The notes beneath the pieces were generated by a model. That model worked only from the letters and a program-made list of their open reading frames with translations, did not search any database and had not been told where the DNA came from. Source: Streptomyces sp. NBC_01551 (GTDB taxonomy: Bacteria; Actinomycetota; Actinomycetes; Streptomycetales; Streptomycetaceae). Taken from it: a stretch of DNA of 64,000 nt. Position 1 is the stretch's first letter. Every line of letters begins with the position of its first letter. The position numbers were made by a program, and so were the translations under genes. The stretch is from NCBI RefSeq assembly GCF_026339935.1, contig NZ_JAPEPX010000001.1:4087501-4151500 (forward strand), read 5' to 3'. Shown in pieces: positions 23,676 to 33,486 of this stretch.

Positions 23676-25405
23676 ACCGCAGTCCCGACGGGTCCGCCCG
23701 AGAAGCCCGCACCGCGGGGGCCGGCCAGGCCGTCCGCGTCCTGGCCGTCATCCCCGCCCGGGGAGGGTCCAAGGGCGTGCCGGGCAAGAACCTGGCCGAG
23801 GTCGCCGGGGTCCCGCTCGTCGCCCGCGCCGTCCAGGCCTGCCTGGGCGCGCCGACCGTCACCGACGTCGTGGTCTCCACCGACGCCGAAACGATCGCCG
23901 CGGCGGCCACCGCCGCCGGCGCCGGGGTCATCAGCCGCCCCGGCGCGATCTCCGGGGACACCGCGAGCAGCGAGGCAGCCGTCCTGCACGCGCTCGACGC
24001 CTTCGAGGAACTGCACTCGGCCACCGTCGACGTGGTCCTCCTCGTCCAGTGCACGAGCCCCTTCCTCACCTCCTCCGACGTGGAAGCGGTGGCCGGCGCC
24101 GTCGCGGCCGGCGACGCCGACTCGGCGCTGACCGTCGCCCCCTTCCACGGCTTCCTCTGGCGCGCCCAGCACGGCGCGGGCCACGGCGTCAACCACGACA
24201 AGGCCGTCCGCCCGCGCCGCCAGGACCGCCCCCAAGACCTGCTGGAGACCGGCGCCGCCTACGCGATGGACGCCGCCGGATTCCGCACCGCCCGGCACCG
24301 GTTCTTCGGGCGCACCCTGCCCGTCGCGACCGACCCGGCACGGGTGCTGGAGATCGACGATCCACACGATCTCGCCCGCGCCCGACTGCTCGCCCCCCTG
24401 TTCGACGTACAGCCGGACACGGACCACTCAACCGACCCGACGCTCACACCCCTTGAGCACACCCCAGCACCCTCGCACCGAAGGACGTCACCTGCCATGA
24501 CCGCCAACGCCAACTCCCGTCTGCGCACGTTCGGCCGTCGTACCGCCGGCCCCGGCCAGCCCGTCTACGTCGTCGGCGAGATCGGCATCAACCACAACGG
24601 CGAGCTCGACAACGCCATCGCCCTCATCGACGCCGCCGCCGAGGCCGGCTGCGACGCCGTGAAGTTCCAGAAGCGCACCCCGGAGATCTGCACCCCGCGC
24701 GACCAGTGGGACATCGAGCGCGACACCCCCTGGGGCCGCATGACCTACATCGACTACCGCCACCGCGTGGAGTTCGGCGAGGACGAGTACCGCGCCATCG
24801 ACGAGCACTGCGCCCAGCGCGGCATCGACTGGTTCGCCTCCCCGTGGGACACCGAGGCCGTCGCCTTCCTGGAGAAGTTCGACGTCCCCGCCCACAAGGT
24901 GGCCTCCGCCTCCCTCACCGACGACGAGCTGCTGCGCGCCCTGCGCGCCACCGGCCGCACCGTCATCCTCTCCACCGGCATGTCCACCCCGAAGCAGATC
25001 CGCCACGCGGTGGAGGTGCTCGGCAGCGACAACATCCTGCTGTGCCACGCCACTTCGACCTACCCGGCCAAGGCCGAGGAGCTCAACCTGCGGGTCATCA
25101 ACACCCTGCGCGACGAGTACCCCAACGTCCCGATCGGCTACTCCGGCCACGAGACGGGCCTGCAGACCACCCTGGCCGCCGTCGCCCTCGGCGCCACCTT
25201 CGTCGAGCGCCACATCACCCTCGACCGCGCGATGTGGGGCTCCGACCAGGCCGCCTCCGTCGAGCCGGGCGGCCTGACCCGCCTGGTCCGCGACATCCGC
25301 ACCATCGAGACCGCCCTCGGCGACGGCGTCAAGAAGGTCTACGAGTCCGAGCTCGGCCCGATGAAGAAGCTCCGCCGCGTCCAGGGCGACCTCGCCGGCG
25401 TCTGA
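23672..25405 (+). CDS. Fused acylneuraminate cytidylyltransferase - N-acetylneuraminate synthase family protein
   Basis: One open frame of 577 codons holds two enzymes. Residues about 20-240 are a CMP-nonulosonate synthetase (NeuA-like): VLAVIPARGGSKGVPGKNL, VVVSTDAETIAAAA and VLLVQCTSPFLTSSDVEAV. A low-complexity linker of about 35 residues follows. From residue 276 the protein is a NeuB-like synthase that condenses PEP with a sugar: VGEIGINHNGELDNAI, AVKFQKRTPE, FASPWD and STGMSTPKQI. It has no C-terminal SAF domain. No stop codon separates the halves, but the ATG at 24497 has its own AAGGA site, so separate NeuB may also be made. The gene starts with a GTG overlapping the upstream stop. 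Confidence 0.82.
   Translation: MNRSPDGSAREARTAGAGQAVRVLAVIPARGGSKGVPGKNLAEVAGVPLVARAVQACLGAPTVTDVVVSTDAETIAAAATAAGAGVISRPGAISGDTASSEAAVLHALDAFEELHSATVDVVLLVQCTSPFLTSSDVEAVAGAVAAGDADSALTVAPFHGFLWRAQHGAGHGVNHDKAVRPRRQDRPQDLLETGAAYAMDAAGFRTARHRFFGRTLPVATDPARVLEIDDPHDLARARLLAPLFDVQPDTDHSTDPTLTPLEHTPAPSHRRTSPAMTANANSRLRTFGRRTAGPGQPVYVVGEIGINHNGELDNAIALIDAAAEAGCDAVKFQKRTPEICTPRDQWDIERDTPWGRMTYIDYRHRVEFGEDEYRAIDEHCAQRGIDWFASPWDTEAVAFLEKFDVPAHKVASASLTDDELLRALRATGRTVILSTGMSTPKQIRHAVEVLGSDNILLCHATSTYPAKAEELNLRVINTLRDEYPNVPIGYSGHETGLQTTLAAVALGATFVERHITLDRAMWGSDQAASVEPGGLTRLVRDIRTIETALGDGVKKVYESELGPMKKLRRVQGDLAGV
24481..24499 (+). promoter_or_regulatory. neuB: Internal ribosome-binding site and ATG for a separate NeuB product
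   Basis: AAGGA at 24481-24485 lies 11 bases before ATG 24497, exactly where the synthase domain begins (MTANANSRLRTFGRR). It suggests the two domains derive from separate adjacent genes that became joined in frame. Confidence 0.5.
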
Positions 25406-25458
25406 TCCCGACCGCCCGCCGTACGACGCTCCGCCCCGCCCCTGACGAGGAGTACGTG

Positions 25459-26613
25459 GTGACCCGTTCAGACTCCACCCTGGCTTTCGTCGAGAGCCCG
25501 GTCCAGCTGCTCAACGTGCTGGAATGGGCGCACGCCCAGGCCGCTGCGGCGGAAGGCGAGGAGTCGCTGCTCAGCGGCGTCCCGAGCCAGCCGGTCCGGC
25601 GGGCCCCGGCCCGTCCGGCCGCCGAGGCCGCGACCGGGGTGCGGATCGTCGTACTGCCGCCCGTGGACCCGATGTCCCGGGGCCAGCTGCGCCGCATGGC
25701 GGGGCTGGCCCGGGACGAGGGCCACGAGGTGCACTGGCAGGAGGCCCGCGGCGGCAGGCTCGCCCCGTTCAAGGCGCTCGCCGCGCTCTCCCGCGACGTA
25801 CGGCGGGCGCGGCGGGTCGTCGTCGGCGACCCCTTCTCCCGCTACGTGCAGCTGCTGCTCACCCTGGTGCGCGCCGAGGAACTCGTCGTGGTCGACGACG
25901 GCACCGCCACCATGGAGTTCGTCGCCCAGACCGCCCGCGGCGAGCGCCTCGTGCGCTGGCACCGGGTGGGCGGCGGCGGCCTGCCCGGCCGGGTGCGCGA
26001 ACTCGCCTACGCCCCGGTCTCGGCGACCGCGCGGCGCCGCTTCACCCCGGCGATCGGCCACGGCCGGCACGTCGAGGTGTTCAGCTCGATGCCGGTCACC
26101 GTCCACGGCGGCATGACCCTGCGGGTCAACGACTTCTCCTGGACCCGCGCCCGGTTCGGCCCGCCCCGCCTGACCAAGGGCACCGACCTGGTCGGCACCT
26201 CCCTCGTGGAGACCGGCGTCGTGGAGCCGGCCCGCTACCTCGAAGCGGTCCGCACCCTGACCCGGACCCACGGCGCCACCCGCTACTTCGCGCACCGCCG
26301 GGAGTCCGCCGAGAAGCTCCGGGCGCTGAGCGAGGCGACGGGGCTGGAGATCGTCCGCCCGGATCTGCCGCTGGAACTGATCGCCCGGCGCGGCCCGGTC
26401 GGTCGTACGATCGTCAGCTTTCCGTCTACGGTCGTACACACGCTGCCGTACGCGCTGACCGGCACCGGGGTGACCGTCGCCGTATGCGACATCGACCCCG
26501 GCTGGCTCACGGGGACGGCTTCGCCGCGCGCCCGCAGCTTCCTGGCCGGAGTCACCGACACCGCCCGTGATGTGCGCAGACTCCCCGCCCAGGCGGCTCC
26601 GGCGGCCGGATGA
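25459..26613 (+). CDS. Putative sialyltransferase-like glycosyltransferase (GT52/polyST-type GT-B)
   Basis: I do not recognise this 384-residue protein by name. Its motifs follow the bacterial GT-B sialyltransferase pattern in order: N-terminal TLAFVESPVQLLNVLEWAH (compare the TPLQLL start of GT52), DDG in LVVVDDGTATMEF, a histidine motif in RYFAHRRESAEKL, and PST in VSFPSTVVHTLPYAL. The HP motif is replaced by HR. It lies about 50 bases after the NeuA-NeuB fusion that would supply its CMP-linked donor. GAGGAG six bases before the second of two adjacent GTG codons decides the start. Confidence 0.6.
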   Translation: MTRSDSTLAFVESPVQLLNVLEWAHAQAAAAEGEESLLSGVPSQPVRRAPARPAAEAATGVRIVVLPPVDPMSRGQLRRMAGLARDEGHEVHWQEARGGRLAPFKALAALSRDVRRARRVVVGDPFSRYVQLLLTLVRAEELVVVDDGTATMEFVAQTARGERLVRWHRVGGGGLPGRVRELAYAPVSATARRRFTPAIGHGRHVEVFSSMPVTVHGGMTLRVNDFSWTRARFGPPRLTKGTDLVGTSLVETGVVEPARYLEAVRTLTRTHGATRYFAHRRESAEKLRALSEATGLEIVRPDLPLELIARRGPVGRTIVSFPSTVVHTLPYALTGTGVTVAVCDIDPGWLTGTASPRARSFLAGVTDTARDVRRLPAQAAPAAG

Positions 26614-26712
26614 GCGCGCGAGTTTACCCCCGGGTGCATCCGGTCATGCGTCCAGAGGCCGGGTTTCTTTCCCCTAACGGCATGAACTTTTCGTGATCTC
26701 CAGCCAGTTGGC

Positions 26713-26730
26713 GGGTAGGTGCGCCTACCC
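26713..26730. promoter_or_regulatory. Palindrome upstream of the M20 hydrolase gene
   Basis: GGGTAGG-TGCG-CCTACCC has perfect seven-base arms and ends 20 bases before the ATG at 26751. It could be an operator or a small leader hairpin. Confidence 0.4.
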
Positions 26731-26750
26731 TTCAACGGGTGAACCAGTTG

Positions 26751-27995
26751 ATGTCCCGCGAGTCCCAGACCGCCCTGCCCGGCAAGCCCGACCGGCCCGA
26801 GCTGCCCGGCAAGCTTCCGGACCACCTGCGTGCCGAACTGATCGCCTTCCGCCGGGACTTGCACATGCACCCCGAGCTAGGACACCAGGAGTTCCGCACC
26901 ACGGCGGCGATCAAGGCACGGCTTGAGAAAGCCGGCCTGCGCCCACGGGTGCTGAAGTCCGGAACCGGCCTCGTCTGTGACGTCGGCACCTGGGACGGCG
27001 TCCGGCCGATTCTGGCCATGCGCGCGGACATCGACGCCCTGCCCATCCCGGACGCCAAGACCCACGTCGCCTACCGCTCGACCTTCCCGGACCGCGCCCA
27101 CGCCTGCGGCCACGACGTGCACACCGCGATCGTGCTCGGCGCCGGCCTGGTGCTCGCCGAGCTCGACCGGCAGGGGCTGCTGCCCCGCGCGGTGCGGCTG
27201 CTGTTCCAGCCCGCCGAGGAGGTGCTCCCGGGCGGCGCCAGCGAGGCCATCGACTCCGGGGTGCTCGACGGCGTCGGCAAGATCATCGCCGTGCACTGCG
27301 ACCCCCGGGTCGACGCCGGCCGGATCGGACTGCGCCCGGGGGCGATCACCTCGGCCTGCGACCGGCTGGAGGTCACCCTCGACGGCCCCGGCGGTCACAC
27401 CGCCCGCCCGCACCTGACCACCGACCTGGTGACGGCGGCGGCCCGGGTGGCCCTGGACGTACCGGCCGTGCTGGCCCGCCGGATGGACGCCCGCTCGGGC
27501 ATGTCCATCACCTGGGGCCGGATCGAGGCGGGGCACGCCTGCAACGTGATCCCCATGCACGCGGAGCTCTCCGGAACCGTGCGCTGCCTGGACATCAACG
27601 CCTGGCACGACGCCCCCGACCAGATCCACGCGGCCATCGACGAGATCGCCACCCTGCACGGGGCCAAGTCGGAGATCACCTACGTGCGCGGGGTTCCGCC
27701 CGTCGTCAACGACCCGGTGATCACCGAACTGCTCCGGGAGTCGATGGCGGCCCGGCTCGGCGCGGAGTCGGTCGAGGACACCGAGCAGAGCCTGGGCGGC
27801 GAGGACTTCTCCTGGTACCTGGAGCATGTCCCGGGAGCCATGGCCCGGCTGGGGGTGCGCAAGCCCGGCGACAGCACCAAGCACGACCTGCACCGCGGGG
27901 ACTTCGACGTGGACGAGTCCGCGATCGGCGTCGGGGTGGAGTTCTTCACGGCCGCCGCGCTCCTCGACGGGCGGCGCTCCGGGCCGGTCAGGTGA
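26751..27995 (+). CDS. M20 family amidohydrolase/peptidase
   Basis: This 414-residue cytoplasmic metallohydrolase of the M20D (amidohydrolase/IAA-hydrolase) group has FRRDLHMHPELGHQE near the N-terminus. Metal-site motifs are ACGHDVHTA, FQPAEEVLPGGA and, after the dimerisation domain, GGEDFSWYLEHVPGAM. Such enzymes cleave N-acyl amino acids or related amides, and the exact substrate is unknown. The ATG start has GGGTGA nine bases upstream, and an upstream in-frame GTG at 26739 is the alternative. The gene stands alone, ending in a hairpin before the nucleoside uptake genes. Confidence 0.85.
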   Translation: MSRESQTALPGKPDRPELPGKLPDHLRAELIAFRRDLHMHPELGHQEFRTTAAIKARLEKAGLRPRVLKSGTGLVCDVGTWDGVRPILAMRADIDALPIPDAKTHVAYRSTFPDRAHACGHDVHTAIVLGAGLVLAELDRQGLLPRAVRLLFQPAEEVLPGGASEAIDSGVLDGVGKIIAVHCDPRVDAGRIGLRPGAITSACDRLEVTLDGPGGHTARPHLTTDLVTAAARVALDVPAVLARRMDARSGMSITWGRIEAGHACNVIPMHAELSGTVRCLDINAWHDAPDQIHAAIDEIATLHGAKSEITYVRGVPPVVNDPVITELLRESMAARLGAESVEDTEQSLGGEDFSWYLEHVPGAMARLGVRKPGDSTKHDLHRGDFDVDESAIGVGVEFFTAAALLDGRRSGPVR

Positions 27996-28045
27996 CGTCG
28001 GGGCAAGATTCCCTACAACATCCGCAGGTCTGCCGGTAGACGTGT

Positions 28046-28070
28046 CCAGCCCTTGGTACACAAGGGCTGG
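28046..28070 (+). terminator. Hairpin after the M20 gene
   Basis: A perfect 10-bp stem (28046-28055 with 28061-28070) and a five-base loop lie 50 bases after the stop, ahead of the nucleoside transporter promoter. Confidence 0.6.
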
Positions 28071-28151
28071 GCGCAAACGCAGTTACCGATCGGTCACTGT
28101 CCGGTTCGCGACGATCCGATAACGACTCATGAACGGGCCTTTAACTGACAT

Positions 28152-28163
28152 CTACGCGCGTTA
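28152..28163 (+). promoter_or_regulatory. Degenerate nucleoside-regulon operator upstream of the BMP lipoprotein
   Basis: CTACGCGCGTTA matches the palindrome CTACGCGCGTAG at 10 of 12 positions and lies 61 bases before the TTG start. It sits against a plausible promoter: -35 TTTAAC at 28140 and -10 TACGAT at 28162, with a 16-base spacer. A repressor bound here would cover the -10. Confidence 0.65.
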
Positions 28164-28224
28164 CGATCGCCGCGAAACCAGCGCCGGTCGTGGCGCTTCG
28201 GTCAGGTTTTGAAGGAGCCTCCCC

Positions 28225-29289
28225 TTGCGCCGGATCACCAGGATCGCCACCGTGGGCATCGCGTCCGCGGCGCTGGCCCTCTCGGCCACCGCCTGTGGCG
28301 GAAAGAAGTCGTCCGACTCCTCCGCGTCCTCGTCGGAGTCGTCGTCGGGCAGCAAGTCCGCAGCCATCGCGTATGACATCGGCGGCCGCGGCGACCAGTC
28401 CTTCAACGACGCCGCGTTCGCGGGTCTGGAGAAGGCCGAGAAGGACCTGAAGATCAAGGGTGCCGAGGCCGAGCCCACCGAGGGCGAGAGCGAGGCCGAC
28501 AAGGTCCAGCGCCTCACCGAGCTCGCGCGCAAGGGCAACAACCCGGTCATCGGTGTTGGCTTCGCGTACGCGCCCGCCATCAAGAAGGTCGCCGCGAAGT
28601 TCCCGAACACCACGTTCGGCCTCATCGACGACACCTCGGTGACGGACAAGAACATCGCCAACCTGGTGTTCAACGAGGAGCAGGGCTCCTACCTGGCCGG
28701 CGTCGCCGCCGCCAAGGCGTCCAAGTCCGGCAAGGTCGGCTTCATCGGCGGTGTCGAGGTTCCGCTGATCAAGAAGTTCGAGGCGGGCTTCACCCAGGGC
28801 GTCAAGGACACCAACCCGAACGCCGAAGTGCTGTCGGCCTACCTGACGCAGCCGCCGGACTTCTCCGGTTTCGCCAAGCCCGACCTCGGCAAGGCCACCG
28901 CCCAGGGCCAGCTGGCCAAGGGTGCCGACGTGATCTACGCCGCCGCCGGTCTCGCCGGTTCCGGTGCGATCGAGGCCACCGCCAACGCCGGCAAGTGGGC
29001 GATCGGTGTCGACTCCGACCAGTACAACCAGGCCGGTCTGGTCAAGTACAAGGACAAGATCCTGACCTCGGTCACCAAGGACGTCCAGGACGCGGTCTAC
29101 AACCTGATCAAGTCGGTCGAGGACGGCAAGCCGCAGACCGGTGAGATCCGCTACGGCCTCGACAAGGACGGCGTCGGCCTGGCCGACTCCAACCCCGCGT
29201 ACAAGCAGATGACCGACGTCACCGCCGCGGTCGAGAAGGCCAAGGCCGACATCATCGCCAAGAAGATCAACGTCAAGATCGCCCCGTAA
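28225..29289 (+). CDS. BMP family nucleoside-binding lipoprotein of an ABC transporter
   Basis: This 354-residue lipoprotein has a TTG start with an excellent GAAGGAG site and a signal peptide ending in the lipobox SATACGG (Cys about residue 24). A Ser-rich spacer leads to a BMP/PnrA fold: IAYDIGGRGDQSFNDAAFAGLEKAEKDL, then FGLIDDTSV, NLVFNEEQGSYLAGVAAA and GFIGGVEVPLIKKFEAGFTQGV. BMP proteins of this type bind nucleosides. The ABC ATPase, two permeases and cytidine deaminase directly downstream support nucleoside uptake. A hairpin after the stop probably lets this gene be expressed more strongly than the rest. Confidence 0.92.
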   Translation: MRRITRIATVGIASAALALSATACGGKKSSDSSASSSESSSGSKSAAIAYDIGGRGDQSFNDAAFAGLEKAEKDLKIKGAEAEPTEGESEADKVQRLTELARKGNNPVIGVGFAYAPAIKKVAAKFPNTTFGLIDDTSVTDKNIANLVFNEEQGSYLAGVAAAKASKSGKVGFIGGVEVPLIKKFEAGFTQGVKDTNPNAEVLSAYLTQPPDFSGFAKPDLGKATAQGQLAKGADVIYAAAGLAGSGAIEATANAGKWAIGVDSDQYNQAGLVKYKDKILTSVTKDVQDAVYNLIKSVEDGKPQTGEIRYGLDKDGVGLADSNPAYKQMTDVTAAVEKAKADIIAKKINVKIAP

Positions 29290-29317
29290 GGCAGTCCCTG
29301 ACGTGAAGTAACGGTCT

Positions 29318-29357
29318 CGGGGTCCGGGAACGCGGTCTCCACCGCTTCCGGGCCCCG
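29318..29357 (+). terminator. Imperfect hairpin between the BMP gene and the ABC ATPase gene
   Basis: CGGGGTCCGGGAA (29318-29330) pairs with TTCCGGGCCCCG (29346-29357), with one G-T wobble and one bulge. It could be a partial terminator or an mRNA stabiliser that keeps the binding protein in excess. Confidence 0.5.
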
Positions 29358-29414
29358 AACCGCGTCCGTGAAACCTGTGATCTACCTGGTCACAAGTTTT
29401 CACTTTCGACAGTG

Positions 29415-29426
29415 CTACGCGCGTAG
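29415..29426 (+). promoter_or_regulatory. Nucleoside-regulon operator (perfect) upstream of the ABC transporter operon
   Basis: This is a perfect CTACGCGCGTAG palindrome, about 90 bases before the presumed ATPase start. The same 12-mer precedes add, deoC and the purine nucleoside phosphorylase gene. Confidence 0.85.
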
Positions 29427-29502
29427 AGGCATCGTGGACGCGATACCTTCTCTCCCCGCCCTGTCCCCCTGCCACAAGGCTCTTTCCAGCTCCTTCCGCG
29501 CC

Positions 29503-29516
29503 AAGGAGAGTGCGTC

Positions 29517-29519
<3 letters not shown>
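29503..29519 (+). promoter_or_regulatory. Ribosome-binding site that points to a non-canonical ATC or GTC start
   Basis: AAGGAG at 29503-29508 is a strong site. In the ATPase frame the codons that follow are TGC GTC ATC AAC, with no ATG, GTG or TTG from the upstream in-frame stop (29424) to the ATG at 29667. That ATG lies after Walker A. ATC at 29517 is eight bases from the site. Confidence 0.55.
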
Positions 29520-31105
<1,586 letters not shown>

Positions 31106-31109
<4 letters not shown>

Positions 31110-32224
31110 AGAAATTCGACAAGGACCGGCTGCTCCTCGCGGTCGCCGGCCCGGCGCTCGCTCTGGTCAGCGCCTTCGTACTGACCATGATCGTGCTGGC
31201 GGCCTCGGGCGTCGACCCGATCGACCCGCTGCGCGTCATGATCGACCAGGCGAGCTACGAGGACGTCCAGGTCCTCATCGTCAACCAGGCCGGCATCTAC
31301 TACCTGGCAGCCCTGGCCGTCGCCATCGGCTTCCGGATGAACCTCTTCAACATCGGCGTCGACGGCCAGTACCGGCTCGCGGCGATGATCTCCGCCGTGG
31401 TCGGCGCCTCGGTCTCGCTGCCCGGTCCGCTGCACATCGTGCTGATCGTGCTTGTGGCCATGGCCACCGGTGCCTTCTGGGCCGGCATCGCCGGTGTCCT
31501 CAAGGCCAGGCGCGGTGTGAGCGAGGTCGTCTCCACGATCATGCTCAACGCCATCGCCACCGCCGTGATCGCCTGGCTGATCCTGCCGAAGAACCTCGGT
31601 GTCCAGCCCCCCGGCTCGAACAACCTGACCACCGGCGACATCCCGGAGTCCGGCTGGTTCCCGGCCCTGACCATCGGTGACGGCCTGGAGGTCTACGGCT
31701 TCACCTTCGTGGCGTTCGCCCTCGGCGTCGTCTACTGGTTCGTGCTCAACCGGACCCGCTTCGGCTTCGACCTGCGCGCCACCGGCGCCAGCGAGTCCGC
31801 CGCGCAGGCCTCCGGCGTGGACGCCAAGAAGATGATCATGACCTCCATGCTCATCTCGGGTGCCGTCGCCGGTCTGGCCGGCATGCCGCTGCTGCTCGGC
31901 GAGTCCCACACGTACAACCTGTCCTTCCCCGTGGGCATCGGCTTCACCGGCATCACCATCGCCCTGCTCGGCCGCAACAGCCCGGTCGGCATCTTCTTCG
32001 CCGCCTTCCTGATCGCCTTCATCGACAAGGCCTCCGCCGGTCTCGACACCGCCGGTTACGCCAAGGAGATCGGCACGATCATGCAGGGCCTGATCGTGAT
32101 CGCGGTCGTCGTCAGCTACGAGCTCGTCCGCCGCTACGGCATCCGCCGCCAGCAGCAGAAGGTGGGCCAGGAACTGGCCGCCGGGCACGCCCTCAAGACC
32201 GACAACAAGGAGGTCGCGGCGTGA
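31106..32224 (+). CDS. Nucleoside ABC transporter permease 1
   Basis: This 372-residue inner-membrane protein of the BPD_transp_2 family has eight or more hydrophobic segments. The typical GFRMNLFNIGVDGQY and GVSEVVSTIMLNAIA motifs are present, along with a cytoplasmic coupling region RATGASESAAQASGVDAKKM. Together with permease 2 it forms the channel for nucleosides delivered by the BMP lipoprotein. It starts in an ATGA overlap with the ATPase gene, and its TGA overlaps the GTG of permease 2, showing tight translational coupling. Confidence 0.92.
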
Positions 32225-33486
32225 GCACCAGCACCGTTTCCGCGACGAGCGCCGCGCCCAAGAAGGGCGGCGGCCGACGCAAGCTCACCCTGCCCTGGAT
32301 CCTGCTGATCATCGCGGGCGGCCTCGCCCTGATCTCGCTGGTCCGGGTCATCTCCGGCGCCGAGGACCTGACCTCCGCCGGCCAGATCTCCGGCGCCCTC
32401 CAGCTCGCCGTCCCGATCGGCCTCGCCGGCCTCGGCGGTCTGTGGGCCGAGCGCGCGGGCGTCGTCAACATCGGCCTCGAAGGCATGATGATCCTCGGCA
32501 CCTGGTTCGGTGCCTGGGCCGGCTACCAGTGGGGCCCGTGGAGCGGTGTCCTCATGGGCATCATCGGCGGCGCCCTCGGCGGCCTGCTGCACGCGATCAT
32601 CACGGTCACGTTCAACGTCAACCACATCGTCTCCGGTGTGGCGGTCAACATCCTGGCCGTCGGCTTCACCCAGTACCTGTCGAACTTCACCTTCGACGAG
32701 GCCCCGGGCGGCTCCTCCAAGCAGTCCCCCCGCATCGACCCCATCACGGAGATCACCATTCCGGGGTTGTCGGACGGGTTGGCCACGCTCCAGGGCAAGC
32801 ACTGGTTCCTGGTCTCGGACATCGCCGGCGTGCTCGGCGGCCTGGTCACCAACCTCTCGCTGCTGACCGTCGTCGCCGTCCTGCTGGTCCCGGGCACCTG
32901 GTGGGTGCTGTGGCGGACCTCGTTCGGCCTGCGCCTGCGCTCCTGCGGTGAGAACCCGGTCGCCGCCGAGTCCCTCGGCGTCAACGTCTACAAGTACAAG
33001 TACATCGCCGTGGTCGTCTCCGGCGCGCTGGCCGGCCTCGGCGGCGCGTTCCTCGCGATCGTCTCCACCGGGATCTACCAGGAGGGCCAGACCGGCGGCC
33101 GCGGCTACATCGGTCTCGCCGCGATGATCTTCGGTAACTGGATGCCGGGCGGCACGGCCCTGGGCGCCGGCCTCTTCGGCTTCACCTACAGCCTCAAGCT
33201 GCGCGGCGGCGCCGAGAACGTCCACGCGATGCTGCTGCTCCTGGCGATCCTGCTCGTCGTGGCCTTCGGCTGGTACCTGTACAAGAAGAAGCACGTCCAG
33301 GCCGGCGTCGCCGCGCTCTGCTCGGCGGGCCTCTTCCTCTGGTACGCCCTGACCGACGCCGTCCCGAGCCAGTTCGTCGAGGCCGCTCCGTACGTCACGA
33401 CGCTGCTGGTGCTCGCGCTGTCCGCACAACGCCTGCGGATGCCGAAGGCGGACGGCCTTCCGTACCGCAAGGGCCAGGGCAAGTGA
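32221..33486 (+). CDS. Nucleoside ABC transporter permease 2
   Basis: This 421-residue BPD_transp_2 permease has conserved segments GLAGLGGLWAERAGVVNIGLEGMMILG, VNHIVSGVAVNILAVG and RSCGENPVAAESLGVNVYKYKYIAVVVSG. It has extra hydrophobic helices at its C-terminus compared with permease 1 and a positively charged tail. The GTG start overlaps the preceding TGA, and the stop overlaps the GTG of cdd. The transporter and the first catabolic enzyme are therefore made from one coupled message. Confidence 0.92.
   Translation: MSTSTVSATSAAPKKGGGRRKLTLPWILLIIAGGLALISLVRVISGAEDLTSAGQISGALQLAVPIGLAGLGGLWAERAGVVNIGLEGMMILGTWFGAWAGYQWGPWSGVLMGIIGGALGGLLHAIITVTFNVNHIVSGVAVNILAVGFTQYLSNFTFDEAPGGSSKQSPRIDPITEITIPGLSDGLATLQGKHWFLVSDIAGVLGGLVTNLSLLTVVAVLLVPGTWWVLWRTSFGLRLRSCGENPVAAESLGVNVYKYKYIAVVVSGALAGLGGAFLAIVSTGIYQEGQTGGRGYIGLAAMIFGNWMPGGTALGAGLFGFTYSLKLRGGAENVHAMLLLLAILLVVAFGWYLYKKKHVQAGVAALCSAGLFLWYALTDAVPSQFVEAAPYVTTLLVLALSAQRLRMPKADGLPYRKGQGK

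Noticed and set aside
24706..25458. Upstream extension of the sialyltransferase-like frame
   Set aside because: It overlaps the NeuB coding sequence in another frame and has Arg/Pro-rich composition. The GAGGAG site before 25459 marks the real start.
29290..29516. A short gene between the BMP lipoprotein and the ATPase
   Set aside because: No frame has a start, a ribosome-binding site and plausible composition. The segment is explained by a hairpin, an operator and a promoter.
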